From assembly GCA_033809355.1 (NCBI GenBank), contig JAPXLV010000045.1:1-23252 (forward strand): a stretch of DNA of 23,252 nucleotides, in the 5' to 3' direction. The position numbers and the translations under genes are program-made. Below, in pieces: positions 8,814 through 16,309 of this stretch (positions within the stretch are counted from its first letter, which is position 1; each line of letters opens with the position of its first letter). This DNA is from T3Sed10-213 sp012519365. Its GTDB lineage: Bacteria > Planctomycetota > Phycisphaerae > Sedimentisphaerales > Anaerohalosphaeraceae. Below the pieces are notes generated by a model. That model ran no database searches. It saw nothing but the letters and a program-made list of their open reading frames with translations, and was not told where the DNA came from.

Positions 8814-9995
8814 TTATTTGCGAATCATGACCTTGGGCAAATCGACCAGACACTCGGCCGTGTACGCTCTGGCCCATGCGTCCATCGCCATCAGGTCATC
8901 AAGAGACAATATACGGCTCTTGGGCGTGTGCGCGTCCAGAGAGCGTTCAATCAATTCCACAATGGTGCCGAACGGAATGCGTCCGGCCAAAAAGGCGTTC
9001 ACTGCCACTTCATTGGCGGCGTTGAACACCACCGGTGCCGAGCCGCCGCTGCGAGCGACCTCAAATCCCAGCGCGAGTGCTCGAAATTTACGCAAATCCG
9101 GAGGTTCGAAGGTCAGTTTTCCCAGTTGTTCGAGGCGAAGCCGCTCACAGACGCCGCGCACCCGTTTCGGGTAGGTCAGGGCATACTGAATCGGCAGTTT
9201 CATGTCCGGCGTGCCGAGCTGGGCAATCACCGAGCCGTCAACAAACTCCACCATCGAATGCACCACGGATTCAGGATGAATTAGCACATCAATCTTATCC
9301 ACCGGCAATCCGAACAGCCAAACCGCTTCGATGACCTCCAGTGCCTTGTTCATCATCGAGGCCGAGTCCACCGTAATCTTCGGCCCCATTGACCAGGTCG
9401 GGTGATTCAGGGCTTGCTGGACAGTTGCCCGACACATCTGCTCGATGGCGGTTGTGCGAAACGGCCCGCCCGAGGCGGTCAGAATAACCTTATCGACTTC
9501 GGCGCGGCTGCCGGAGCGCATTGCCTGAAAAACCGCCGAATGTTCGCTGTCCACCGGCAAAATCGTTGCTCCATGCTGTCGAGCTGTCTCGGTCAGCAGT
9601 TCGCCCGCAATCACCAGCGGCTCTTTGTTGGCAATTGCCAGTGTCTTTCCTGCGCGGGCTGCGGCCAGTGCCGCCGGCAATCCGGCCGCGCCGACCACCG
9701 CACACACCACGATATCCACCTCGGGCATCGAAGCGATTTCAACCAAACTGTCCGGCCCGGTCAAAATCTCGCCTTTGAAACCGCCCAGTCGTTCACGGCA
9801 GACCTTCGCCGCCTGCGGATCGGTCATCGCTGCGACCGCAGGACGTGCTGTCTGAACCTGCCTGCAAAACAGATCCACGCTGCGATGCGCCGAAATCGCT
9901 GTCACCTCAAACGCCGGGCTTAGCGCAGCGATGACCTCAAGGGCGTTGCAACCTATCGAACCGGTTGAGCCTAAGATTGCCACTTTTTTTGCCAT
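8814..9995 (-). CDS. dxr: 1-deoxy-D-xylulose 5-phosphate reductoisomerase
   Basis: Second enzyme of the non-mevalonate (MEP) isoprenoid pathway; converts DXP to MEP with NADPH in the cytoplasm. The 393-residue length matches the family. The NADPH loop GSTGSIG is at residues 9-15. Other family motifs seen are ANKEPLV, the metal and substrate site PVDSEHSAVFQ, TASGGPFR, and NHPTWSMGPKITVDSASMMNK. ATG 9995 (MAKKVAILGS) is preferred over an ATG at 10016 because that one precedes the -10 box. It is the first gene of an operon continuing into rseP and two glycosyltransferases. The start codon is only 9 nt from the -10 box and lacks a Shine-Dalgarno, so the mRNA is predicted to be leaderless or nearly so. 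Confidence 0.97.
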   Translation of the reverse strand: MAKKVAILGSTGSIGCNALEVIAALSPAFEVTAISAHRSVDLFCRQVQTARPAVAAMTDPQAAKVCRERLGGFKGEILTGPDSLVEIASMPEVDIVVCAVVGAAGLPAALAAARAGKTLAIANKEPLVIAGELLTETARQHGATILPVDSEHSAVFQAMRSGSRAEVDKVILTASGGPFRTTAIEQMCRATVQQALNHPTWSMGPKITVDSASMMNKALEVIEAVWLFGLPVDKIDVLIHPESVVHSMVEFVDGSVIAQLGTPDMKLPIQYALTYPKRVRGVCERLRLEQLGKLTFEPPDLRKFRALALGFEVARSGGSAPVVFNAANEVAVNAFLAGRIPFGTIVELIERSLDAHTPKSRILSLDDLMAMDAWARAYTAECLVDLPKVMIRK

Positions 9996-10004
9996 AAGTG
10001 TTTT

Positions 10005-10033
10005 ATTATCGTACAATTCGTCGCAGAGGTCAA
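10005..10033 (-). promoter_or_regulatory. Sigma70-type promoter for dxr
   Basis: On the minus strand TTGACC (10028-10033), exactly 17 bp, then GATAAT (10005-10010). Both hexamers match consensus at five or nearly five of six positions. The dxr ATG at 9995 lies only 9 nt past the -10, so transcription should begin at or within about 3 nt of the start codon. Confidence 0.7.
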
Positions 10034-10175
10034 GAACCCCTTTGGATTCTTAAGAGGATTGAAAAAAGTACAGGAAATGCCCGATAAAAATGACATTTTC
10101 CGGCCCCTGTCAAAACGGACGGTCTTCTAAGGGGCGAAGGGGAGGTCGTCAGGTCTTGGGTCGTGCTGCGAATAG

Positions 10176-10213
10176 AAAAAAAACTGCGCAGCGGCAATGG
10201 CGTGCGCAGTTTT
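10176..10213 (-). terminator. Rho-independent terminator of the exported sugar-enzyme operon
   Basis: An 11-bp perfect stem AAAACTGCGCA/TGCGCAGTTTT with a 12-nt loop is followed on the minus strand by a run of eight T residues. It starts 32 nt past the Gfo/Idh/MocA stop. The plus-strand side has only four T residues, so it acts mainly on minus-strand transcripts. Confidence 0.88.
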
Positions 10214-10244
10214 GAATGGCGTTCTAAAAGGCAGGGCAACCGAC

Positions 10245-11531
10245 TCAGGCTTTGCCGGGAATGGCGACCACATCATCCGGCGGGGCGACGACCGTTCCCT
10301 TTTCGAAGTCTTCAGCCGTCGGTGTCAGCACCAGATTATACCACGGCGAACCGACGGTTTCATCGACCAGTTCACGCCAGCGGACCATTTGCCCCGTATA
10401 GGCGCTGATACGTCCCATAATTCCGGACAACGTGGCCTCGGCTACGATTTGTGCTTCGTTCAGGGGCTGGCCTTTCAAAATGCTGTCCAGCAAGTCGATG
10501 TGTTCCTGTACATATGGGCCGCCATGCTCTTCGAATTCGGGCAGTTGGATGGCCTTTTTGTACCCCTCACGTCCCGGTCCGGTACCCCAGGTGGACCCTT
10601 CGGTACCGACGAAAAATTCCGATACGCGGTTATAGCAGCCGTTGATCTGTCGGCACATGCTGTGAATATGCACATCCTGGCCGTAGTCGAAGTCCACGCT
10701 GAAAAAGTCGTATTGGTTGCCGGTTTGACGCCGTGCCCGTCCGCCGAATCCCAGCGCCGCTTCAGGGTGTCTGCCGATGTACCAGTTGGCGACATCGATA
10801 TTGTGGACGTGCTGTTCGACGATATGGTCGCCCGACATTTCGGTGAAGCTGACCCAGTTGCGTACCAGATAGGATGCGTCCGATTCGCCTTCTTGACGTC
10901 GGTTGAACCACAACGCTCCGCCGCACCACCACACCTTGCCGCTGGTCAGTCGGCCGACAGCGCCATTGGCCACGGCCCAGGCGGTCTGGCGATAGGCCGC
11001 CTGATGGCGCCGTTGGGTCCCGGCGACCACGGCCAGTTTTTTCTGGGCTGCCAGTTTGCCCGTTTCCATAATCTTTCGTGCGCCGGGCGGATCGACGGCA
11101 ACCGGTTTTTCCATAAAGACGTGCTTGCCTGCCTTGATCGCGGCGTCAAAATGCACCGGCCGGAAATTCGGCGGCGTAGCCAACAGTACCACATCGGCGT
11201 CGGAGGCCATCACTTTTTTATACGCCTCGGCGCCTTCAAAGCAGCGATCCTCCGGCACACCGTATCGTCGAGCCGTACCGACAGCCCTGTCCATAAAGAA
11301 ATCAGCCAAGGCGACGACCTCGGTGTTAATATTCAGGTGTTTGGCGGCATTCAGGCAATCGCCCAAGGCTCCGCTGCCGCGTCCGCCGCAGCCGACTACG
11401 CCGATTTTGAGGGTTTCCTGTCCGGCCGAAAAGACTACGCCGGGATTGACCAGCAGCGAGGTTGCCGACAGCGCCGCAGCGCCCTTGACAAAATCGCGTC
11501 GTGAAAACGTCTTGACGATTTCGTTATCCAT
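10245..11531 (-). CDS. Tat-exported Gfo/Idh/MocA family oxidoreductase
   Basis: NAD(P)-dependent sugar oxidoreductase of 428 residues. A twin-arginine motif SRRDFVK at residues 10-16 followed by a hydrophobic stretch to about residue 36 predicts export in folded form with its cofactor. The Rossmann loop GCGGRG is at 47-52, and the family EKP motif (catalytic Lys) is at 141-143. HNIDVANW in the C-terminal domain carries the usual catalytic histidine region. The preferred start is ATG 11531, with AGGAG 8 nt upstream; the frame is open further up to 11585 but that would bury the Tat motif. Last gene of a four-gene operon with two TIM barrels and a DUF1080 lipoprotein, which suggests oxidation or reduction of a sugar at C3 outside the cytoplasm. 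Substrate not determinable. Confidence 0.93.
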   Translation of the reverse strand: MDNEIVKTFSRRDFVKGAAALSATSLLVNPGVVFSAGQETLKIGVVGCGGRGSGALGDCLNAAKHLNINTEVVALADFFMDRAVGTARRYGVPEDRCFEGAEAYKKVMASDADVVLLATPPNFRPVHFDAAIKAGKHVFMEKPVAVDPPGARKIMETGKLAAQKKLAVVAGTQRRHQAAYRQTAWAVANGAVGRLTSGKVWWCGGALWFNRRQEGESDASYLVRNWVSFTEMSGDHIVEQHVHNIDVANWYIGRHPEAALGFGGRARRQTGNQYDFFSVDFDYGQDVHIHSMCRQINGCYNRVSEFFVGTEGSTWGTGPGREGYKKAIQLPEFEEHGGPYVQEHIDLLDSILKGQPLNEAQIVAEATLSGIMGRISAYTGQMVRWRELVDETVGSPWYNLVLTPTAEDFEKGTVVAPPDDVVAIPGKA

Positions 11532-11581
11532 TGACAAGTCTCCTAAAAAGTAAGTATTGATAAACTGACCTCTGACCTCTG

Positions 11582-12229
11582 TCACTTCAACGGTTTTAAC
11601 ACAATGTTTCGAAACTCAATCGGCGAACCTTCCGATTGCAGACAAATCGCCCCCGCGCGCGGCCACACATTAAACGCGCGATTTTGATGAACGCCGTTGA
11701 CATATAGATCGATCATGTCTCCTTTGCAGACAATCTTATAGTGATTCCATTGTCCGACGGGATGTTCGCTGGATGGGTTTTTCTTCGGCACGACGGTAAA
11801 GATGCTTTCGCCTTTCGGCTCATAGCGAACGCCGTTGACCGTCAGGGTTGAGCCGGGCTGAATTGCGACAAAATCGCCGGCGTGTTCATGCTGAAGTTGG
11901 GCCTCGATGCACTGGGGCCAGATTTTATCTTCGCCAATGGCATGCAGCAGAACGCCGCTGTTTGTCGGTTCTTCGGGCCATCGCCATTCCACTTCAAGAA
12001 CATAATCGCTGTAGTGTCCGATGGTACGCACATAACCGGTCGGCGTTCCTTTGCAGTGCAGCACGCTGTCGCGCACCGACCACACCTGGCCGGGTTGAAC
12101 AGAGGGGTCCTCCAGATAGGTTTCCCATCCCTCCAGATTTTGGCCGTTAAACAACGCCGTCTGCTGCGTACAGCCGCACAGTGCCAACATCGCAACACAA
12201 CAGCCCACACCTTTTACTATTCGTCTCAT
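11582..12229 (-). CDS. DUF1080 (3-keto-disaccharide hydrolase-like) lipoprotein
   Basis: Secreted lipoprotein of 215 residues with one DUF1080 domain, a concanavalin-like beta sandwich linked in recent literature to hydrolysis or lyase action on 3-keto-glycosides. The signal sequence has a lipobox LCGC ending at Cys20, and lipid attachment there is expected. The domain begins LFNGQNLEGWETY, the hallmark of the family, and ends FRNIVLKPL. ATG 12229 is chosen because TAGGAGA lies about 8 nt upstream and the signal peptide then starts MRRIVKGVG; the open frame extends to 12283 but overlaps the upstream gene. It lies third in the operon and is probably anchored at the outer or inner membrane facing the periplasm, beside the Tat-exported enzymes. 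Confidence 0.92.
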   Translation of the reverse strand: MRRIVKGVGCCVAMLALCGCTQQTALFNGQNLEGWETYLEDPSVQPGQVWSVRDSVLHCKGTPTGYVRTIGHYSDYVLEVEWRWPEEPTNSGVLLHAIGEDKIWPQCIEAQLQHEHAGDFVAIQPGSTLTVNGVRYEPKGESIFTVVPKKNPSSEHPVGQWNHYKIVCKGDMIDLYVNGVHQNRAFNVWPRAGAICLQSEGSPIEFRNIVLKPLK

Positions 12230-12272
12230 GAGCGGTCTCCTAACTGTCTCTGTTAATGTCTGGCCTCTGATC

Positions 12273-13154
12273 TCACACATCACATAGTTTCACCGCCTGC
12301 GCTAACGACCGCAGCGGATCACGCCGCGGAACAAATTCCTGCCCCACGTAGCCGTCAAAGCCTGTCTGGACAATTGCCCGCATAATGGCCGGATAGTTCA
12401 GTTCCTGCGTTTCGTCGATTTCATTGCGGCCGGGTACGCCGGCGGTGTGATAATGACCGATGCACTCTTTGTATTCGCGGATTGTGTCAATCACATCGCC
12501 TTCCTGTACCTGCATATGATAGATATCATACAGCAATTTGAAGTTTGGCGAGCCGATGCGTCGTACCAGTTGTCCGCCCCACGACGTCCGGTCGCACATA
12601 TAATCTTTATGGTTGCGTTTGGAATTGAGCAGCTCCATACACAGCGTCACATTTTTTTGCTCGGCAAAGCCGACAATTTCTTTGAGAGCGATTTCGCAGT
12701 TTTTCATTCCCTCATCGTCGTCCATTCCGGCTCGGTTACCGGAAAAACAAATCACATTGGGGAAGCCCGCCTCGGCGGTTCTTTCGATGCTTGCACGAAT
12801 CTGCGCCAGACACGCAGCGTGATTTTCTTTTCGATTGAGCCCTTTGGTGATGCCGTGGCTGGGTGTCATAGCACAAATCAAGCCGTGCTTTTGCAGGGTG
12901 GCCCAGTCGTTCGGCTCGACCAGTTCAATGGATGTGATGCCGATGGAGGCACAATAGGCTGCAAATGATTCCAGCGGCTGATTGCCGTAACACCATCGAC
13001 ATACGGATTGCTTGATGCGTGCGTTATGTTCCATAGGCGTCTCTTGCCCCCATGCGGTTGATTGTGTAAAACGTCCCGCTGCCCCGGCCAGCAGTCCTGC
13101 CGACGCGCCCGCGACGAATCCTCGTCGTGTCAATCGAGTATCTGTCGGTTTCAT
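12273..13154 (-). CDS. Tat-exported xylose isomerase-like TIM barrel (hydroxypyruvate isomerase-like)
   Basis: Sugar phosphate isomerase/epimerase superfamily (AP endonuclease 2 type TIM barrel) protein of 293 residues, closest in look to hydroxypyruvate isomerases. The Tat motif LTRRGFVAG is at residues 8-16, followed by an Ala/Gly-rich hydrophobic core. The metal-binding set of the family is all present: Glu174 in CMELLN, Asp210 and His213 in LYDIYH, His236 in YHTAGVPGRNE, Glu273 in GQEF. The Tat signal argues against a role in cytoplasmic glyoxylate metabolism and for isomerisation, epimerisation or elimination of an extracytoplasmic sugar. ATG 13154 follows AAGGA by about 9 nt. It follows the paralogous TIM barrel by 51 nt and precedes the DUF1080 lipoprotein by 43 nt. 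Confidence 0.9.
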   Translation of the reverse strand: MKPTDTRLTRRGFVAGASAGLLAGAAGRFTQSTAWGQETPMEHNARIKQSVCRWCYGNQPLESFAAYCASIGITSIELVEPNDWATLQKHGLICAMTPSHGITKGLNRKENHAACLAQIRASIERTAEAGFPNVICFSGNRAGMDDDEGMKNCEIALKEIVGFAEQKNVTLCMELLNSKRNHKDYMCDRTSWGGQLVRRIGSPNFKLLYDIYHMQVQEGDVIDTIREYKECIGHYHTAGVPGRNEIDETQELNYPAIMRAIVQTGFDGYVGQEFVPRRDPLRSLAQAVKLCDV

Positions 13155-13205
13155 ATATGACTGTCCTTTGCCGCGTTTGCGGCCGTTCAGCCCCCTTAAA
13201 AACCG

Positions 13206-14123
13206 CTAAAAATTATCGCAGTCACGGTAGGCCTGGATGAGTTTTTGTTCGCCTTCTTTGCCGCCGAGGCTGGTGCCGTGTTCCATGCAAATTACGCCGT
13301 CATAGCCTTTTTGATGCAAATGCTTGAAGATATTGCGAAAGTTAATCTCACCGGTGCCGGGTTCTTTTCGTCCGGGATTATCGCCGACGTGGAAACTGCC
13401 GATCTCACTCCAGGCGTTGTCGATATTGGGGATCAGGTTGCCCTCGGTAATTTGCTGATGGTACAGGTCGTTGACGATCTTGCAGCACGGATGGTTCACC
13501 GCCCGGCAAATCGCATAGGCTTGGGCAATTGTCGTTAAAAACAGCCCCGGATGGTCGCGTTTGTTCAGGGGCTCCAGCACAATCACCAGGCCTGATTCTT
13601 CACAGACTTCGGTCAGATAGCGGAGATTCTCGATCACATTGGCGGTCTGATAGCCCCAATCCATTCGCTGATTGTACCGCCCCGGCACCATCAGGCCCCA
13701 CTTGGCGCCGGTGCGTTTGGCGGTTTCGATGCCGCTGCGGACGCGATTGATCAAATCTCGGCGGATGTCCGCATCGTTAAGCACAAAGCTTTCCTTGCCG
13801 AAATCCGCATACATGACAAACGGTCCCAAGTCCATATTCCGCTCGCGCAGGGCATTGCCGATGCGTTCCTGCAGATCGGCCGGTTTTCCCATCAGACCGT
13901 TGTCAAAAACCGCTCGAAATCCCTGGTCGTGCATAAATTTGATGTTGTCAATCGGATCATTTCCGGCATGCTGGCTAAACCGTCCAAGATCGGGGGCATA
14001 CTTGAGTTTGAAGGGAGCGTTAGAAGGGGTAGATGTGCTTTCCGCCGCGGCCGTGGACCCTAAGCCGGTCGCAAGGGCGGTTCCCGCGGCCAAAGTGCCT
14101 GCTAAAAAATGACGCCGATCCAT
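13206..14123 (-). CDS. Tat-exported xylose isomerase-like TIM barrel protein
   Basis: Second TIM barrel of the sugar isomerase/epimerase superfamily, 305 residues, first gene of the operon. MDRRHFLAG at the N-terminus is a minimal Tat motif, followed by an Ala/Gly/Thr-rich h-region and a probable cleavage site near residue 27. The metal ligands are visible: Glu184 in VLEPLN, Asp219 in NDLYHQ, His245 in FHVGDNPGR, and Glu281 in CMEHG. It shares the ligand layout with the next gene but is only distantly similar in sequence, so the two may do consecutive steps or form a heteromer. ATG 14123 is 4 nt after a strong GGAGG. No convincing promoter was found in the 223-bp gap before cimA. Substrate unknown. 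Confidence 0.9.
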   Translation of the reverse strand: MDRRHFLAGTLAAGTALATGLGSTAAAESTSTPSNAPFKLKYAPDLGRFSQHAGNDPIDNIKFMHDQGFRAVFDNGLMGKPADLQERIGNALRERNMDLGPFVMYADFGKESFVLNDADIRRDLINRVRSGIETAKRTGAKWGLMVPGRYNQRMDWGYQTANVIENLRYLTEVCEESGLVIVLEPLNKRDHPGLFLTTIAQAYAICRAVNHPCCKIVNDLYHQQITEGNLIPNIDNAWSEIGSFHVGDNPGRKEPGTGEINFRNIFKHLHQKGYDGVICMEHGTSLGGKEGEQKLIQAYRDCDNF

Positions 14124-14243
14124 AATACCTCCGTAGTCGAGAGTTTCTATTCTTATTAAATTACGAAAGGAGACCCATCGAAAAAGATTCCTATCCCCTT
14201 GCGCAATGTCACAGACGGCATATTTTGCAAAAAGACATCAAAA

Positions 14244-14301
14244 GTACCATAAAAGACGCTCTTTTGGTCCTTTTATTGCGTAAAAAACCAATGTGTCGGT
14301 T
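14244..14301 (-). terminator. Two-hairpin terminator region downstream of cimA
   Basis: Two dyads follow the cimA stop. At 14286-14301 the minus strand has AACCGA, loop CACA, TTGGTT and then a T run (one G-T pair in the stem). At 14244-14270 an imperfect repeat pairs AAAAGA with TCTTTT around GCG and ACC with GGT across a 2-nt bulge; T-rich tracts flank it on both strands. Either may end cimA transcription; neither is GC-rich. Confidence 0.45.
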
Positions 14302-14346
14302 CGTCGTCGGAGCATTCGACGGTCGGAAGCCGGCCCGATCTCGGTG

Positions 14347-15921
14347 TTATTCGTCGAGTTTTCCGGCGTCTTTGAGCAGTTTGTATTCGACGCTGTCCAC
14401 CAGGGCCAGCCAACTGGCTTCAATAATGTTTTCCGACACGCCGACAGTGCCCCACATATCTTCTGAGTCCCTGCTTTCGATAACGACGCGAACGCGGGCT
14501 GCGGTCCCGGCCCGGGCATTGACGACCCGGACCTTGTAATCGATCAGGCTCATGGTCTTGATATTGGGATAAAATGCCTCCATTGCCTTACGCAAGGCCC
14601 CGTCCAGCGCATTGACCGGGCCGTCGCCTTCACTGACGACGTGTTCGATTCGACCGTCCACGGCCAATTTGACCGTTGCCTCTGTAACTATTTGTCCTGA
14701 TTTTGTCCGCTCAATATCCACATGGTACTTGAACAGATCAAAACTGGGCGTGTAGGTGCCCACAATCTTCTTAATAAGAAGGTCAAAACTGGCCTCAGCG
14801 GTCTCAAACTGGTAGCCTTCTTTTTCCAGTTCCTGCACCTTTTGCAGGATCTGGCGGGCGACTTTTCGGTCGCTGATGATTTTTTTCTTTTCAAGTTTGT
14901 CCAAGACGTTGGACGCGCCGGACAATTCTGAAATCAGAAAACGGCGTTCATTGCCGACCAGTTCAGGCGAAATATGTTCATATGTTTTCAGGTTCTTCCG
15001 GATGGCGTCAATGTGCAACCCGCCCTTATGCGCGAAGGCGCTTTCGCCCACGTACGGCATATTGTTGATGGGGGTGAGATTGGCGATTTCAAAGGCAAAC
15101 CGGGAAAGTTTGGTCAACCCGCGAAGTTTTTCATTGCCGACGGTCTCGAACCCCATTTTCAGGGTCAAATTGGGGATAATCGTACAGAGGTTGGCGTTGC
15201 CGGTGCGTTCTCCCAAGCCGTTGAGCGTTCCCTGCACTTGCCGGGCGCCGGCGCGCACAGCCTCCAGCGAGTTGGCCACGGCGCAGTCAGTGTCATTATG
15301 GCAATGAATGCCGATGGTGATGTCTTTAAACCGCTGACAGACCGCTTGCGTAATCTCATAGACTTCATGCGGCAGCGCCCCGCCGTTGGTTTCGCACAGC
15401 GTGATGGTGTCAGCGCCAGCCTCAGCGGCCGCCTCGAGCACCTTCATCGCGTAGTCGGGGTTGTTTTTGTAGCCGTCGAAAAAATGCTCCGCGTCAAAAA
15501 TCACCTCACGGCCGTGTTTTTTCAGATACGCCACTGAATCGGCGCACAAGACGAGATTCTCATCCAGCCCGCATCGCAGCACATCGGTTACGTGCAGGTC
15601 CCAGGTCTTCGCGACCAGTGCCACAGCCGGCACATGGCAGGCCAGCAGCGCGCGGATGCCCGCATCGTCTTCGACCGCATTGTTGGCTCGACGGGTGTTG
15701 CCAAATGCCACAGGGCGGGCAGTCGTGAAGTGCATCTCGTCAAGCCGACGGAAAAACTCTTCTTCTTTGGGATTGCTCAACGGGAAACCGCCTTCGATAT
15801 AGTCCACCCCAAACTCATCGAGCTGGCGGGCCAAAAGCAACTTGTCTTCCACCGAAAAACTGATGCCCTCGGCCTGCATCCCATCCCGCAACGTGGTATC
15901 GTAAATCTTTATTTTATCCAT
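14347..15921 (-). CDS. cimA: (R)-citramalate synthase
   Basis: Condenses pyruvate and acetyl-CoA to (R)-citramalate, the first step of the threonine-independent route to 2-oxobutyrate and isoleucine. The 524-residue length fits the long bacterial CimA group. The catalytic HMGL-like domain starts with DTTLRDG at residues 8-14 (metal and substrate binding) and includes the metal-binding GIHCHNDT and the NGLGERTGNA loop. The last 120 or so residues form the LeuA-type dimerisation and allosteric domain where feedback inhibitors bind. Isopropylmalate synthase and homocitrate synthase are related, but the TTLRDGMQAEG start and overall length favour CimA. ATG 15921 follows AAAGG by 8 nt. It is transcribed alone from a good promoter and is divergent from pdxB. 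Confidence 0.93.
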   Translation of the reverse strand: MDKIKIYDTTLRDGMQAEGISFSVEDKLLLARQLDEFGVDYIEGGFPLSNPKEEEFFRRLDEMHFTTARPVAFGNTRRANNAVEDDAGIRALLACHVPAVALVAKTWDLHVTDVLRCGLDENLVLCADSVAYLKKHGREVIFDAEHFFDGYKNNPDYAMKVLEAAAEAGADTITLCETNGGALPHEVYEITQAVCQRFKDITIGIHCHNDTDCAVANSLEAVRAGARQVQGTLNGLGERTGNANLCTIIPNLTLKMGFETVGNEKLRGLTKLSRFAFEIANLTPINNMPYVGESAFAHKGGLHIDAIRKNLKTYEHISPELVGNERRFLISELSGASNVLDKLEKKKIISDRKVARQILQKVQELEKEGYQFETAEASFDLLIKKIVGTYTPSFDLFKYHVDIERTKSGQIVTEATVKLAVDGRIEHVVSEGDGPVNALDGALRKAMEAFYPNIKTMSLIDYKVRVVNARAGTAARVRVVIESRDSEDMWGTVGVSENIIEASWLALVDSVEYKLLKDAGKLDE

Positions 15922-15956
15922 ATTATTGGCCTTTCAGGCAATGCCATGAAACCGCT

Positions 15957-15984
15957 ATTATACGCAAAATACCCCCAAAGTAAA
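15957..15984 (-). promoter_or_regulatory. Sigma70-type promoter for cimA
   Basis: Minus strand: TTTACT (15979-15984), 16-bp spacer, perfect TATAAT (15957-15962). The expected start near 15950 gives a leader of about 29 nt with AAAGG placed 8 nt before the ATG. Confidence 0.7.
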
Positions 15985-16186
15985 TACTGAAAACCAGATT
16001 TTATCATCCCTGTCAGCACGCTGTTACCGTATTGCAAGTGCAAGAGGGGAGCGACGTGTTTGGCCGACTTTGCGAGGTCTCGCTGGGCGGGGCAAAGATT
16101 CTCCTTGCATCCTATCGGGCCAAGGGGGGCAAAAACCGTCGTTGTACCGTCGCAGCTCAAAAGCCTTCTGCCAAAACGATGAACAT

Positions 16187-16215
16187 TTGACGTCGTTTCA
16201 AAAAGCCGCTAATAT
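16187..16215 (+). promoter_or_regulatory. Sigma70-type promoter upstream of pdxB-folP
   Basis: TTGACG at 16187-16192, a 17-bp spacer and TAATAT at 16210-16215. Transcription would start near 16219-16222, leaving an unusually long leader of about 150 nt before the pdxB start. Confidence 0.6.
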
Positions 16216-16218
16216 CAA

Positions 16219-16309
16219 GGCATAAAGGCGTATAAGGGTCTTGTTAAGGGATGAGGGAGGAAACTGCCGTGTCCAACGAGACTCGCAATGCCCTGTCGTG
16301 AGGTACAGG
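16219..16309 (+). promoter_or_regulatory. Foldable 5' leader of pdxB
   Basis: Inside the predicted leader a 5-bp outer stem GGCAT/ATGCC (16219-16223 with 16288-16292) encloses a 10-bp stem GGGTCTTGTT/AACGAGACTC (16236-16245 with 16275-16284, two G-U pairs). A third small stem CCTGT/ACAGG (16292-16296 with 16305-16309) follows directly, sharing base 16292 with the outer stem. I recognise no known riboswitch class; regulation is a hypothesis. Confidence 0.35.

Noticed and set aside
10197..11504. Long open frame (435 codons) on the plus strand opposite the Gfo/Idh/MocA gene
   Set aside because: It mirrors a well-supported gene with Tat, Rossmann and EKP motifs. Its own protein has no recognisable domain and a composition typical of antisense frames in GC-rich DNA.
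13170..13183. Hairpin GCCGC/GCGGC between the two TIM-barrel genes
   Set aside because: Only 5 bp with no T run; too short to call a terminator inside an operon, though it may affect mRNA processing.
14225..14539. Small plus- and minus-strand frames near the cimA 3' end
   Set aside because: They overlap the conserved cimA C-terminus or the terminator region and have no ribosome site or recognisable content.
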